Source: Rothia nasimurium (GTDB lineage: Bacteria; Actinomycetota; Actinomycetes; Actinomycetales; Micrococcaceae). Taken from it: a stretch of DNA of 64,000 nucleotides. The position numbers and the translations under genes were made by a program. Shown here one piece after another: positions 47,912-56,812 of this stretch (position 1 is the stretch's first letter; the number at the start of each line of letters is the position of its first letter). The stretch lies in contig NZ_CP056080.1 of NCBI RefSeq assembly GCF_014217215.1, positions 2,379,068-2,443,067 of the forward strand. The letters are read 5' to 3'. The notes beneath the pieces are model-generated. The model saw only the letters and a program-made list of their open reading frames with translations. It searched no databases and had not been told where the DNA came from.

Positions 47912-49318
47912 TTACTTTTTGCTCCACTCCAGCAGGCGGGCCGTTGCTTCTTCCTTGCCCAGAGCGCCTTCGTCCAGGCGCAGGTTAAGCAGGAACTTGT
48001 AGGCCTGCCCCACCTGCGGGCCGGGCTTGATACCCAGAATCGCCATGATTTCTTCGCCGTCCAAATCAGGGCGGATAGCGTCCAGTTCCTCCTGCTCGGC
48101 CAGCTCTGCGATGCGGCGCTCCAGGTCGTCGTAGGCGGACGCGATGCGGTTGGCCTTGCGCTTGTTGCGGGTGGTGACGTCCGCCCGGGTCAGCCGGTGC
48201 AGGCGCTCCAGCAGATCCCCGGCGTCACGCACGTAGCGGCGCACCGCAGAGTCCGACCAGCCGGCATCCCCGTAGCCATAGAAGCGCATGTGAAGCTCTA
48301 CCAGGCGGGCAACGGCCTTGATGGTGTCGTTATCGAAGCGCAGCTCGCGCATGCGCTTCTTGGTGAGCTTAGCCCCCACCACGTCGTGGTGCAGGAAGCT
48401 CACAGCCCCGTTGCTCTCAAACTTGCGGGTGGCGGGCTTGCCAATATCATGCATAAGGGCAGCAAAGCGCAGGATGAAGTCGGGGCCGGGCACAGCGCCG
48501 TCCGCACCTGTTTCGAGGGCGGCAGCCTGTTCCATGACGGTCAGGGAGTGCTGGTAGACATCCTTGTGGCGGTGGTGCTCGTCAACCTCCAGCTTCAGGG
48601 CCGGGATTTCGGGCAGAACAAAGGACGCCAGCCCCGACTCCACGAGCAGGTCAACACCGCGGCGGGGGGCAGCACCGCAGATGAGCTTGACCAGCTCATC
48701 GCGCACGCGCTCAGCCGAAATAATCTGAATACGGTCGGCCATATCGACCATAGCCTCAAAAACCTCGGGGGCCAGGTCAATATCCAGGCGGGAGGCGAAG
48801 CGGGCGGCACGCATCATGCGCAGAGGGTCGTCAGAAAAGGACGCCTGCGGGGTGCCGGGGGTGCGAATAATGCCCTTGTGCAGGTCCTCCTGACCCCCAA
48901 AGGGGTCAACCAGTTCAAGGGAGGGCAGACGCAGGGCCATAGAGTTGATGGTGAAGTCGCGGCGGAAGAGGTCTTCCTTCAAATCTGTACCGAAGGCAAC
49001 AACCGGCTTGCGGGAATCAGGGTCGTACTTTTCAGCACGGTAGGTGGTGATTTCAACCATCTCATTGCCCTTGCGGATGCCGATGGTGCCGTACTCCTTG
49101 CCAATCTCCCAAGTAGCATCGGCCCAGCCGTCCACCACAGCCAGGGTTTCATCGGGAGTAGCGTTGGTAGTGAAGTCCAAATCTACCGAGGTTTCCCCCA
49201 AAAACAGGTCACGGACGGGCCCGCCCACCAGGGCCAGCTCGAAGCCAGCACGGGCAAACAACTCGCCCGCCTCAAGTGCTACCGGGTGAATGAGGGAAGT
49301 ATCAAAAACATGCGCCAT
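47912..49318 (-). CDS. cca: CCA tRNA nucleotidyltransferase
   Basis: 468 residues. The polymerase head has LVGGPVRDLFLGE (about 31-43) and the catalytic DLDFTTNATPDE; the neck follows with RDFTINSMALR and the domain at about 265-360 has HHRHKDVYQHSL and MHDIGKP, an HD phosphohydrolase fused in this family. It adds or repairs the 3' CCA of tRNAs, as with the tRNA-Leu here, where CCA is not encoded. Its place next to the NUDIX-murJ genes is conserved (PcnA in mycobacteria). Confidence 0.96.
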   Translation of the reverse strand: MAHVFDTSLIHPVALEAGELFARAGFELALVGGPVRDLFLGETSVDLDFTTNATPDETLAVVDGWADATWEIGKEYGTIGIRKGNEMVEITTYRAEKYDPDSRKPVVAFGTDLKEDLFRRDFTINSMALRLPSLELVDPFGGQEDLHKGIIRTPGTPQASFSDDPLRMMRAARFASRLDIDLAPEVFEAMVDMADRIQIISAERVRDELVKLICGAAPRRGVDLLVESGLASFVLPEIPALKLEVDEHHRHKDVYQHSLTVMEQAAALETGADGAVPGPDFILRFAALMHDIGKPATRKFESNGAVSFLHHDVVGAKLTKKRMRELRFDNDTIKAVARLVELHMRFYGYGDAGWSDSAVRRYVRDAGDLLERLHRLTRADVTTRNKRKANRIASAYDDLERRIAELAEQEELDAIRPDLDGEEIMAILGIKPGPQVGQAYKFLLNLRLDEGALGKEEATARLLEWSKK

Positions 49319-49410
49319 AACCCTTCAATCGTGCCAGCAAACCGCATAAGTTACCACTTACACCCTCAACTTTTAAAACATCACCCCTCTCTATCGGTTA
49401 AGGTAGAGAC

Positions 49411-49914
49411 ATGACTTTTCCTATTCCCCGGGCACCAAAGAAGCGGGCTTTCACGCCCGTTGCTGCCATGCCCACGGTTGAGGAGGTCTCTGCAGGCGGC
49501 GTCATCGTCAACTTTGACGACCGCAACCTGCCCGTTGCCATCATCGCCCGCATCAACCGCGGCGGGCGTCTGGAATGGTGCCTACCCAAGGGCCACCCCG
49601 AGGGGGACGAGTCCAAGGCGGCAGCTGCGGCCCGCGAAATTGAAGAAGAAACCGGCATCTCTGGCGATGTGATTACCTCGCTGGGGTCCATTGACTACTG
49701 GTTCAACGTTTCGGGGCACCGCGTGCATAAGACGGTTCACCACTTCTTGTTCTCCGCAACCGGTGGCGAGCTCACCACCGAGAACGACCCTGACCACGAG
49801 GCAGTTGACGTCGCCTGGGTCAATATTGATGATTTGGGACGTAGACTCTCGTTCCCGAACGAGCGGCGCATCGCTGAGATCGCCCGTGAGTACATCATTC
49901 ACCAGCTCTCCTAG
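49411..49914 (+). CDS. NUDIX hydrolase
   Basis: 167 residues. The NUDIX box is complete: G(x5)E(x7)REIEEETG at about 71-92 (GHPEGDESKAAAAAREIEEE). The arrangement NUDIX-murJ beside cca matches mutT4 (Rv3908) in mycobacteria. Substrates may be diadenosine or oxidised nucleotides, not determined here. The start ATG is preceded by AAGGTAGAG. Co-directional with murJ, 24 bases away. Confidence 0.94.
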   Translation: MTFPIPRAPKKRAFTPVAAMPTVEEVSAGGVIVNFDDRNLPVAIIARINRGGRLEWCLPKGHPEGDESKAAAAAREIEEETGISGDVITSLGSIDYWFNVSGHRVHKTVHHFLFSATGGELTTENDPDHEAVDVAWVNIDDLGRRLSFPNERRIAEIAREYIIHQLS

Positions 49915-49938
49915 CTGACTGAGTAGATAAGGATTCCC

Positions 49939-51621
49939 GTGGCACGTTCCGGTGCTTTATCCAGCGCGATTATGGCCGCTGGTACGTTCGTTTCGAGGGT
50001 TCTCGGCTTCGTTAAAACCTTCCTGATTACTGTTGCTCTCGGTGGCACAGCCACCGTGGGCGATATTTTTGAAACCGCTAACACCCTGCCCAACCTGATC
50101 TACGTGCTGGTAGCTGGCGGTATCTTCAACGCCGTGCTGGTGCCGCAGATTATCAAAGCAGCTAAGCACGACGACGGCGGCTCCGACTACGTCTCACGCC
50201 TGGTGACGCTGGCGGTCAGCGGTATCGCCGCGGTGACCGCCGTGGTTCTGCTCTTCTCGTGGCCCATTATCTTAGTCATGGGTGAAGAGTGGACGCCCGA
50301 GCAACAGCACTTCGGCTGGATCTTTGCGCTCTGGTGCCTGCCCCAGATCTTCTTCTACGGCCTCTACACGATCCTGGGCCAGGTGCTGAACGCCCGCGGA
50401 GCCTTCGGCTGGTACATGTGGGCACCCGTCCTCAACAACGTAGTAGCGATTGCCGCCCTGGTCGTTTTCATCATGGCCTTTGGCCCCCAGGACGTCACCA
50501 CCAACCCGCCCTTCCACAACCTGGAGAGCTGGACGTCCGCCCAGACCCTGGTGCTTGCCGGTTCAGCAACGCTGGGTGTGGCACTACAGGCCCTGATTCT
50601 CTTTATCCCCCTGCGCAAGGTGGGCCTAAAGCTGCGCCCCAAGTTTGGCTGGCGAGGCATCGGCCTGGGCACCGCAGCCAACCTAGCAGGATGGACGCTA
50701 GCTACCGGTGCAATCTCTAACCTGGCTTTCATGTACCTCACCAAGGTCGCAGCCGGTGTAATCGGCGCCCGCGAGGACTTCCTCGCCATGGGCGTGCAAA
50801 TTCCCGGTGTGCAGGCCCTGAACTACTCATCTATGCTTTACTCCCTGCCCCACGGCGTCATCGGCCTCTCCATCGCCACGGTGCTCTTCAACCGCATGTC
50901 AGCTGCCTCGCAGGACGACGACCATAGCTCGGTAGCCGCCGCACTCTCCTCTGGCCTGCGTACCGCATCTATCGCTACCATCTTCTGCGCTGTAGCCCTC
51001 ATCGTCTTCGCCGGGCCCATCGGCATGATCTTCGGTGGCGGCTCCCAGCAAGCAGGCGCAGTGATTGGCCAGACCATCGCCGTCATAGCCCTGGGCGGCC
51101 CCTTCCTCACCATCGCCTTCATGATGGGTCGCGTCTTCTACTCCCAAGAAGACGCCAAAACCCCCTTCTACATCCAGCTCATCTCAGCGGTTGTTATTGT
51201 CGCCATGGGCTTCACCGCCTCTCAGCTGGCTCCCCAATACACCATCTACGGCCTAGCCCTCACCTACGCCCTGCAGAACGTGCTGGCGGTCTACCTAAGC
51301 CACCGCGTCCTTGCCCGCCGCCTCGGCGACTACGGGGTGCGTGAACTCGTCTCAACCCACGCCCGCGTCTCCTTCGCATCCATCGGCGCAGGTCTAGCCG
51401 GTGCCGCCGCCCTCTATCTGCTGGGTGGCTACACCTTCGACGGCTTCGCCTGGGCCTCACGAGGCAGCGCCTTTATTACCGTGGTTGCGGGCGGTATCGT
51501 CATGGCGGTTGCCTACTACGCCATGCTTATGCTCTTCCGCGTACGCGAGCTCGATACCCTGATGAACCCGATTATGGCAAAACTCGGTATGCGCCGCCAC
51601 ACTGCCCGCCACAAAGGGTAA
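49939..51621 (+). CDS. murJ: Lipid II flippase MurJ
   Basis: 560 residues and about fourteen membrane helices. Opening SGALSSAIMAAGTFVSRVLG (4-23) and the internal MFGGGSQ-like motif (here IFGGGSQQAG) are MOP/MurJ marks. It moves lipid II across the membrane. In M. tuberculosis the protein carries a fused intracellular pseudokinase and extracellular domain; here these form the next gene. GTG start with AAGGATT upstream. Confidence 0.96.
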   Translation: MARSGALSSAIMAAGTFVSRVLGFVKTFLITVALGGTATVGDIFETANTLPNLIYVLVAGGIFNAVLVPQIIKAAKHDDGGSDYVSRLVTLAVSGIAAVTAVVLLFSWPIILVMGEEWTPEQQHFGWIFALWCLPQIFFYGLYTILGQVLNARGAFGWYMWAPVLNNVVAIAALVVFIMAFGPQDVTTNPPFHNLESWTSAQTLVLAGSATLGVALQALILFIPLRKVGLKLRPKFGWRGIGLGTAANLAGWTLATGAISNLAFMYLTKVAAGVIGAREDFLAMGVQIPGVQALNYSSMLYSLPHGVIGLSIATVLFNRMSAASQDDDHSSVAAALSSGLRTASIATIFCAVALIVFAGPIGMIFGGGSQQAGAVIGQTIAVIALGGPFLTIAFMMGRVFYSQEDAKTPFYIQLISAVVIVAMGFTASQLAPQYTIYGLALTYALQNVLAVYLSHRVLARRLGDYGVRELVSTHARVSFASIGAGLAGAAALYLLGGYTFDGFAWASRGSAFITVVAGGIVMAVAYYAMLMLFRVRELDTLMNPIMAKLGMRRHTARHKG

Positions 51622-51670
51622 ACTCAGTAATCTAATCAATCACTCACCCATTCGCAACGGGAGGCCCCAC

Positions 51671-52921
51671 TTGACACAGCAGATTCCCCTCAACACCCTG
51701 CTGGGAGATCGCTACAAAGTCACCGCGCACCTGCTCGACACAGCCAGCGGCGACGCCGTGCTTGAGGGCCTTGATACGGTACTTAACCGCAAGGTCTCCA
51801 TCGTTGTGGCAGCCCCCGACCAAAGCCGTCTCTTGGTCGCTAATGCCCGCAATTCCAGCGCGCTTTCCCGTTCCGCTGTGCAGGTGCTCGACCTGGGCAA
51901 CCACAGCGAGCGCACCTACCTAATCACCTCTCATTCCCGCCCTGACACCCTGCTCGATGTGCTCCTGACCGAGGGCGGCAGCAACTCCGCTGAAGAATTC
52001 GGTGAGGAAATCTTTGGTGATACCGGTTCCATGACCGCCCCCAATACCTACGTGGTGGCTAAAGAAAAGCCCGCTGGCCAGGGCCAGGACGCCGGCGCGG
52101 CAGCAGGTGCCGCAGCGGTAGCAGGTGCAGCCTCCATCTCTGCCACCCGCAACCTCTCCACCGCAGAGGAAGAACCCGCCGACGAGTTCGAAGAATACGA
52201 CGCAGAAGAAGAGGGCTACTACGAGGGTGACGAGCCCACCGAACGCAACGGTGGCATGTGGGTCGTTGGCATTGCGGCCGTCCTGCTACTCGTTATCGGC
52301 GCCGGAGCCGTCTTTGCCAGCCTCGGCGGCATGGTGGACTCTGACGCCTCAAAGCAGGTACTCGATGCCAACGGCACCGCCGTAGCTACCGCACCTGCCA
52401 GCGCCTCAGCGAGCGCGTCCGCCTCAGGAACCCCCAGCGAAACCTCCCTGCCCACCCCCAAGATTGAGGGCACCTTCACCCGCACGGTGCCATCCGCCCC
52501 CACCCTCATGGCAGAAAGTGACTCTCTGCTGGATAACCTGACCGATGGCAATGCTTCTACGACCTGGCTTTCCCTGGCGTTCGGTTCTGCTAACTTCGGC
52601 GGTCTCACCGACTCCTTCTACCTCTCAGCTAAGCTCGACGAGGCAACCACCGTCAACAGCATCACTATCAACCAGGTCTCAGGTGTAGGCGGCGCTTTCA
52701 CCATCTATGCCAACGACTCAGCCTCCATTGAAGGAGCCACCGAAATCGGCTCCGGTAGCTTCGCAGCCACCGGCGACACCACCGTCCAGCTCGACAAAGA
52801 CGCCCAGGACGGCAAAACCGAATACATCATCGTCCAGTTCACCAGCGCACCGCAGCTGAGCCAGCCCATCGTATCGGGCTACGTCTACGGCCTGAGGCTG
52901 GCAGAAATTTCCGTCAAGTAA
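51671..52921 (+). CDS. MurJ-partner pseudokinase with C-terminal discoidin-like domain
   Basis: 416 residues. Residues 1-95 resemble the N-lobe of a protein kinase (LLGDRYKVTAHLLDTASGDAVL) and lack the catalytic HRD/DFG part, then an acidic linker, one membrane helix (about 196-218) and an extracytoplasmic domain (about 275-415) like that of the mycobacterial MviN/Rv3910 protein. In mycobacteria the phosphorylated pseudokinase binds FhaA and restrains flipping. Here the part is a separate gene with a TTG start (GGGAGG upstream). Confidence 0.82.
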   Translation: MTQQIPLNTLLGDRYKVTAHLLDTASGDAVLEGLDTVLNRKVSIVVAAPDQSRLLVANARNSSALSRSAVQVLDLGNHSERTYLITSHSRPDTLLDVLLTEGGSNSAEEFGEEIFGDTGSMTAPNTYVVAKEKPAGQGQDAGAAAGAAAVAGAASISATRNLSTAEEEPADEFEEYDAEEEGYYEGDEPTERNGGMWVVGIAAVLLLVIGAGAVFASLGGMVDSDASKQVLDANGTAVATAPASASASASASGTPSETSLPTPKIEGTFTRTVPSAPTLMAESDSLLDNLTDGNASTTWLSLAFGSANFGGLTDSFYLSAKLDEATTVNSITINQVSGVGGAFTIYANDSASIEGATEIGSGSFAATGDTTVQLDKDAQDGKTEYIIVQFTSAPQLSQPIVSGYVYGLRLAEISVK

Positions 52922-52936
52922 CAGCACATCTACCGC

Positions 52937-52974
52937 CGGCGGGTGGGTTGGGAATAAACCCCACCCACCCGCCG
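52937..52974 (+). terminator. Hairpin between the pseudokinase gene and trxB
   Basis: CGGCGGGTGGG (52937-52947) and CCCACCCGCCG (52964-52974). The T-run after it is weak (GTTCC), so partial termination or attenuation is possible. Confidence 0.55.
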
Positions 52975-53015
52975 TTCCATACCCATAGCGCACCAAACCA
53001 ACACCAAGGAGAACA

Positions 53016-54053
53016 ATGACCGACAACGCACTCGGCGGCCTTTTCGGCGGCGCCGCTGCCGGCCTCAACCTGGCAGGCTCAGCCACCACCACTACCGCCC
53101 CCGACGCTACCGCCCAGAACGACGATCAGACCGTTCACAACGTCATCATTGTTGGCTCAGGCCCCTCCGGCTACACTGCCGCTATCTACACCGCCCGCGC
53201 CAACCTCAAGCCCGTCCTCTTTGCCTCATCAATCTCTCCCGGCGGCGACCTGATGACCACCACCGAGGTTGAGAACTTCCCCGGCTTCATCAACGGCATT
53301 CAGGGCCCCGAGCTGATGACCAACATCGGCGCCCAGGCAGAGCGTTTCGGCGCGGATATTCGTTATGAGGACGTTGCCGAGGTTGAGCTCGAGGGTGACG
53401 TTAAGAAGGTTATTCTGACCGACGGGTCAGTTCACCTGGCGAAGACCGTCATTATTTCCACCGGTTCTGAGTACCGCAAGCTGGGTGTGGACGGCGAATC
53501 CCGTCTCTCCGGCCACGGCGTCTCCTGGTGCGCTACCTGTGACGGTTTCTTCTTCAAGGAGAAGGCCCTGGCTGTTATCGGCGGCGGCGACTCCGCCCTC
53601 GAAGAAGCCCTGTTCCTGACCGCTTTTGCGTCTAAGGTCTACCTGGTTCACCGCCGCGATTCCTTCCGCGCCTCAGAAATCATGGCCCAGCGCGCCCTGG
53701 CTCACGAGAAGATTGAGGTTATCTGGGATTCGGTCGTCAAGACCATCGACGGTGACGAGAAGGTCTCTGGCCTGACCCTGTCGAACGTAAAGACCGGTGA
53801 GGAAACCACCCTGGATGTTGAGGGTGTCTTCGTTGCTATCGGCTCAGACCCCCGCACTTCCCTGGTGCAGGGCCAGCTGGACCTCACCGAAGCTGGCACC
53901 ATCGCCGTAGAGGGCCGCTCTTCACGCACCTCTATTCCCGGTGTCTTTGCCGCGGGCGACGTCATCGACCCCACCTACCGCCAGGCCATTACCGCAGCCG
54001 GTTCAGGCTGCGTTGCGGCCCTGGATGCCCAGCACTATCTTGAGGCTCTCTAG
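53016..54053 (+). CDS. trxB: Thioredoxin reductase
   Basis: 345 residues; the first 40 are a Gly/Ala-rich extra segment before the FAD-binding VGSGPSGYTAA. The redox pair is in WCATCDG (about 180) and the NADPH site is GGGDSALEEA (about 198). It reduces TrxA, whose gene follows 35 bases downstream. The N-terminal extension is longer than in E. coli TrxB (321 residues). The ATG has AAGGAGAAC upstream. Confidence 0.96.
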   Translation: MTDNALGGLFGGAAAGLNLAGSATTTTAPDATAQNDDQTVHNVIIVGSGPSGYTAAIYTARANLKPVLFASSISPGGDLMTTTEVENFPGFINGIQGPELMTNIGAQAERFGADIRYEDVAEVELEGDVKKVILTDGSVHLAKTVIISTGSEYRKLGVDGESRLSGHGVSWCATCDGFFFKEKALAVIGGGDSALEEALFLTAFASKVYLVHRRDSFRASEIMAQRALAHEKIEVIWDSVVKTIDGDEKVSGLTLSNVKTGEETTLDVEGVFVAIGSDPRTSLVQGQLDLTEAGTIAVEGRSSRTSIPGVFAAGDVIDPTYRQAITAAGSGCVAALDAQHYLEAL

Positions 54054-54088
54054 GCCTCCCCTAGCCCCTCTACGAAAGGTTATTTATC

Positions 54089-54409
54089 ATGGCACAGCAG
54101 GTTACTGACGCTACTTTTGCTGACGAGGTTCTGAAGTCAGACAAGCCCGTCATCGTCGATTTCTGGGCTGAATGGTGCGGCCCCTGCCGCATGGTCGGCC
54201 CCATCATCGACCAGCTCGGTGAAGAGTACGGCGATAAGGTCAAGGTTCTCAAGCTCGACGTTGAGAACAACCCCGCCACCGCAATGAAGTACGGCATCAC
54301 TTCTATCCCCGCCATCTACGTATTCAAGGACGGCGAGGTTGCCAAGCAGACCGTCGGCGCTAAGCCCAAGGCTGCCCTGGAGCAGGAGTTTGCGGAGTTC
54401 CTCAAGTAG
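54089..54409 (+). CDS. trxA: Thioredoxin
   Basis: 106 residues. Active site WCGPC with Cys30 and Cys33, TSIPAIYVFKDG for the cis-proline loop. It is reduced by TrxB and passes electrons to cytoplasmic proteins. The gene pair next to parAB and murJ is conserved in actinobacteria. AAAGG precedes the ATG. Confidence 0.97.
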   Translation: MAQQVTDATFADEVLKSDKPVIVDFWAEWCGPCRMVGPIIDQLGEEYGDKVKVLKLDVENNPATAMKYGITSIPAIYVFKDGEVAKQTVGAKPKAALEQEFAEFLK

Positions 54410-54436
54410 GCTTTGCTGCTTCTCTAGGCACCGCTG

Positions 54437-54471
54437 ACAAGCCCCTCAGCTTCCTACTGAGGGGCTTGTTT
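54437..54471 (+). terminator. Terminator after trxA
   Basis: ACAAGCCCCTCAG (54437-54449) pairs with CTGAGGGGCTTGT (54457-54469), followed by TTGTGG. It closes the murJ-trxA direction. Confidence 0.8.
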
Positions 54472-54514
54472 GTGGCCAGAGAAGGCTGCCAGAGACATCA
54501 GAAGAGGTCCGGAA

Positions 54515-54530
54515 TGTTTCACGTGAAACT
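54515..54530. promoter_or_regulatory. parS-like site (TGTTTCACGTGAAACT)
   Basis: The 14-bp core is exact; the last base of the consensus differs. Intergenic, between trxA and the Fic remnant. Confidence 0.75.
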
Positions 54531-54552
54531 CAGCAGCTTGACCGCCTGATAG

Positions 54553-55006
54553 CTAGGGCGGCAGCGCGCAGGATATGAGAAAACGCATGAGCTGTGTTGC
54601 ATCATCGTGAGTGAAGAGGGTGTCAAGCGCCTGGTTGAACTCTAGCCGTCGTGCAAAGGGAATATTGATGGCGTCAAAGCCGTGCGACATTAGCTCTCCT
54701 GCCATCATCAACCGGGCGGTGCGTTTGTTTCCATCAAAATAGAACTGTGATCGCACTGCGGAGCAAAAGTAGGCAAGGGACCGCTCCCGAGGGTCTTCTA
54801 TCTGACTCAAGGCAGCTAGGAGGTTTGCGTAGTCTGCTAGAAGATTTTCCCCGTTCTCACCGTGATCATCGCTATCTATGATGCCACCTTGGGAGAGACG
54901 CACGCTTCCCTTGGGGAGCTATAAATCCTTCAGGTTGGGACGGCTGTAGAGGGCTGCCTGAAGGGTTACCGTTGCCCCATTGTATGCGGCACGGAGGGAG
55001 ACTCAT
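54553..55006 (-). pseudogene. Frameshifted Fic-family gene
   Basis: Two frames make about 150 residues. The first starts at ATG 55006 (MSLPPCRIQWGNG...LQPSQPEGF) and ends by a frameshift near 54900-54925; the second, from about 54903, carries the Fic core QFYFDGNKRTAR. The usual motif HxFx(D/E)GN is QFYFDGN here, so the catalytic His is Gln; this may be a subfamily trait. Fic proteins transfer AMP. The HTH partner gene lies immediately upstream. A C-run or G-run (CCCC, GGG) at the break suggests a one-base change. Confidence 0.72.
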
Positions 55007-55008
55007 GG

Positions 55009-55803
55009 TTAGTTTTCACCCCACTGGCTTGTTATCTGGCGGGCTAATACTCCAAAGCTAAGGGAGTTCAGGTCAAGTATGCCTTGGACAGGGGAAACTA
55101 GGTTTATGCCTCCTTCTTGAGTGGCTCCTTCGAGCTCATAGGTTTCAGCCTGCGATAGAACAATTCCTGCAGGTTGAAAATTTGTGGCTTCGGCCAGGTT
55201 TAGAGAAAGGTTCTGAGCTGCTAGCTCAAGGTTTTCTGCCACCCAGAGAACGATGGGAGCCAAAACAGCTTGCTTCCCCAAAAGGTGCGAGGCAAGGGGA
55301 GCACCAGAGAGAGCCCAGGAGGCTTTGCTTTGATCTCCTGCTGAAGCTACACGCAAGGCAAGTTCGGCTGGTGACATCGAAGGAGCTGGCGCATAGAAAC
55401 GCACTCCCTGCCGCTGGGCTAGGTTTCCGTAAGGAGCGATTTTTTCAGCAATTTTTTCAGGGTTGAGGGGATCTTCTGGGGTGGCTGGGGTAATTCCCCA
55501 CCGCTCATATCGAGCTAACCATTGGGCTATTTCAGGACGAGTTTGAGGCAGGTTTTCTGGCAGGATGGGGTCGAGAAGATAGCGAGCTGCAGTAACAGCC
55601 CAGGGGTCTGAGGCTGGCTTGAGGGAACAGATGAGATCATACCCATGAGCTAGTGCTATTTCGCGCAGGGTCGCAGGTGTGGGCTCCGTTTTTTCTTGGG
55701 TTATGCGGAGCAAGGTTGAGCGAGCTATACCGGCTTTTCGAGCTGTTTGAGTGGGCTGTTTGGCCGCTTCACGGATGAGTTCAGGTATATCCACATGTCC
55801 CAC
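55009..55803 (-). CDS. HTH protein, partner of the Fic gene
   Basis: 264 residues. N-terminal XRE-like HTH (about 17-55, TARKAGIARSTLLRITQEKTEP-like), then a domain of about 200 residues of unknown type (ALRVASAGDQSKASWALSG and ITSQWGEN at the end). It ends two bases before the start of the Fic frame, as in a regulator-effector operon. GTG 55803 or GTG 55794 may be the start. The role as antitoxin or repressor is inference. Confidence 0.75.
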   Translation of the reverse strand: MGHVDIPELIREAAKQPTQTARKAGIARSTLLRITQEKTEPTPATLREIALAHGYDLICSLKPASDPWAVTAARYLLDPILPENLPQTRPEIAQWLARYERWGITPATPEDPLNPEKIAEKIAPYGNLAQRQGVRFYAPAPSMSPAELALRVASAGDQSKASWALSGAPLASHLLGKQAVLAPIVLWVAENLELAAQNLSLNLAEATNFQPAGIVLSQAETYELEGATQEGGINLVSPVQGILDLNSLSFGVLARQITSQWGEN

Positions 55804-55862
55804 CCTAAAATATCACTCTATTCGTTTTACACGAATCTCATTTCTTTTTCTTATCAAGAAGA

Positions 55863-56105
55863 CTAAATCCCCACAACAAAAGCACCAACAGTGTCAACAG
55901 GGTCGATAGAGGTGGGCAAGTTTTCACCACCACGCCCTGGGGGAAAAGAATCCCAAGTGCAGGTATATCCCAGCGGAATAAGAGGAACTCCAGTATTGCC
56001 ATAGATTAAATCTAGATTTGTTGGGCACGAAGTAAACATACGAGAAAAAACGAATACTTCAATAAAGGCAACAAAGGGCAGCTTGAAAATTGGGTTATGT
56101 TTCAC
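55863..56105 (-). CDS. Possible small secreted or membrane protein
   Basis: 80 residues with a hydrophobic N-terminus (about 7-21, KLPFVAFIEVFVF) and a Cys/Pro/Gly-rich body (CPTNLDLIYGNTGVP, LGYTCTW). The start GTG lies inside the parS-like site at 56098-56113, which makes the start doubtful; an ATG at residue 23 is an alternative. No family recognised with certainty. AT-rich compared with the neighbours. Confidence 0.45.
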   Translation of the reverse strand: MKHNPIFKLPFVAFIEVFVFSRMFTSCPTNLDLIYGNTGVPLIPLGYTCTWDSFPPGRGGENLPTSIDPVDTVGAFVVGI

Positions 56106-56113
56106 GTGAAACC
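56098..56113. promoter_or_regulatory. parS-like site (TGTTTCACGTGAAACC)
   Basis: Exact 14-bp core, one base off the consensus at the end. It overlaps the possible start of the 80-residue frame. Confidence 0.75.
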
Positions 56114-56161
56114 TCGAAAAAATCTCGAAATTTATACCACTTCAACCTTGGTGAGGTGCTT

Positions 56162-56485
56162 TTAAGATTCTAGAGGGTTTTTTCCAGGGTCATGAATTGA
56201 CGAGCTCTCCCGACCGCTTTTCGGGGGCGCTTCAAACATGGTCGACCGCCCGGGGGCAAAAGAAGAACCATATAATTCCATGGGCTGGGCTAAACCATCA
56301 CCCACCACAGATTTACCACCGGATGATATATCACCCTTACTAGCGGGAAATTTATTTTTAGAATTTCCATCTTTAATATTTTCCTTAATAACCACACGGC
56401 GCACAATGACAATAAAGGCAAGAAACATAAAACCGTAAATAATAAAAACGCCAAACCAGGAAATAAGTTCATAGAAAAAATTCAT
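56162..56485 (-). CDS. AT-rich small membrane protein
   Basis: 107 residues from ATG 56485 with AAGGAGGTGA, a full anti-16S match, 5 bases upstream. One membrane helix (about 8-30, WFGVFIIYGFMFLAFIVIV) followed by a basic and Ser/Gly/Pro-rich tail. Base composition is far more AT-rich than the flanking genes, so horizontal origin is possible. No family recognised. Confidence 0.75.
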   Translation of the reverse strand: MNFFYELISWFGVFIIYGFMFLAFIVIVRRVVIKENIKDGNSKNKFPASKGDISSGGKSVVGDGLAQPMELYGSSFAPGRSTMFEAPPKSGRESSSIHDPGKNPLES

Positions 56486-56546
56486 CGTTATCACCTCCTT
56501 GTGATACCCCCAGTATAGAACAGCCCCTCACCCAAACCTCACACAA

Positions 56547-56812
56547 TGAGGCTTATTCATTAGTGTAGGTGGAGCAGGCTCGCAGCGAAGCTGCTGGCTC
56601 GGATGAAGTGAGCGGGTGCGATAGCACGCAAGAGCAAACAGAATCCGCCGCTAGGCGGGGCGTGAATCGACAGTGATGAGCACCGAGATTCCGAGCGCGC
56701 GAGGAAAATAAATCTCGGTGCGAATCTGGCGAGCCTGCGAGCCAGCTAGTGAACCATGCGAGAGGGTCGGCAGCGAGCGCGAGCCTGTGGAACCCCTTAT
56801 GAATAAGCCTCA
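56547..56812. repeat. Folded inverted-repeat element (266 bp)
   Basis: Outer arms TGAGGCTTATTCAT (56547-56560) and ATGAATAAGCCTCA (56799-56812) are perfect. Nested inside are CAGGCTCGC/GCGAGCCTG (56575-56583, 56779-56787), GCTGGCTCG/CGAGCCAGC (56593-56601, 56738-56746), and small hairpins around GTGC/GCAC, CCGCC/GGCGG and CACCGAGATT/AATCTCGGTG. The layout is that of a branched RNA or a miniature mobile element. No coding frame is credible within it. Confidence 0.7.

Noticed and set aside
47888..49414. 508-codon frame on the plus strand
   Set aside because: It is wholly antisense to cca, which has all its motifs, and reflects high GC content.
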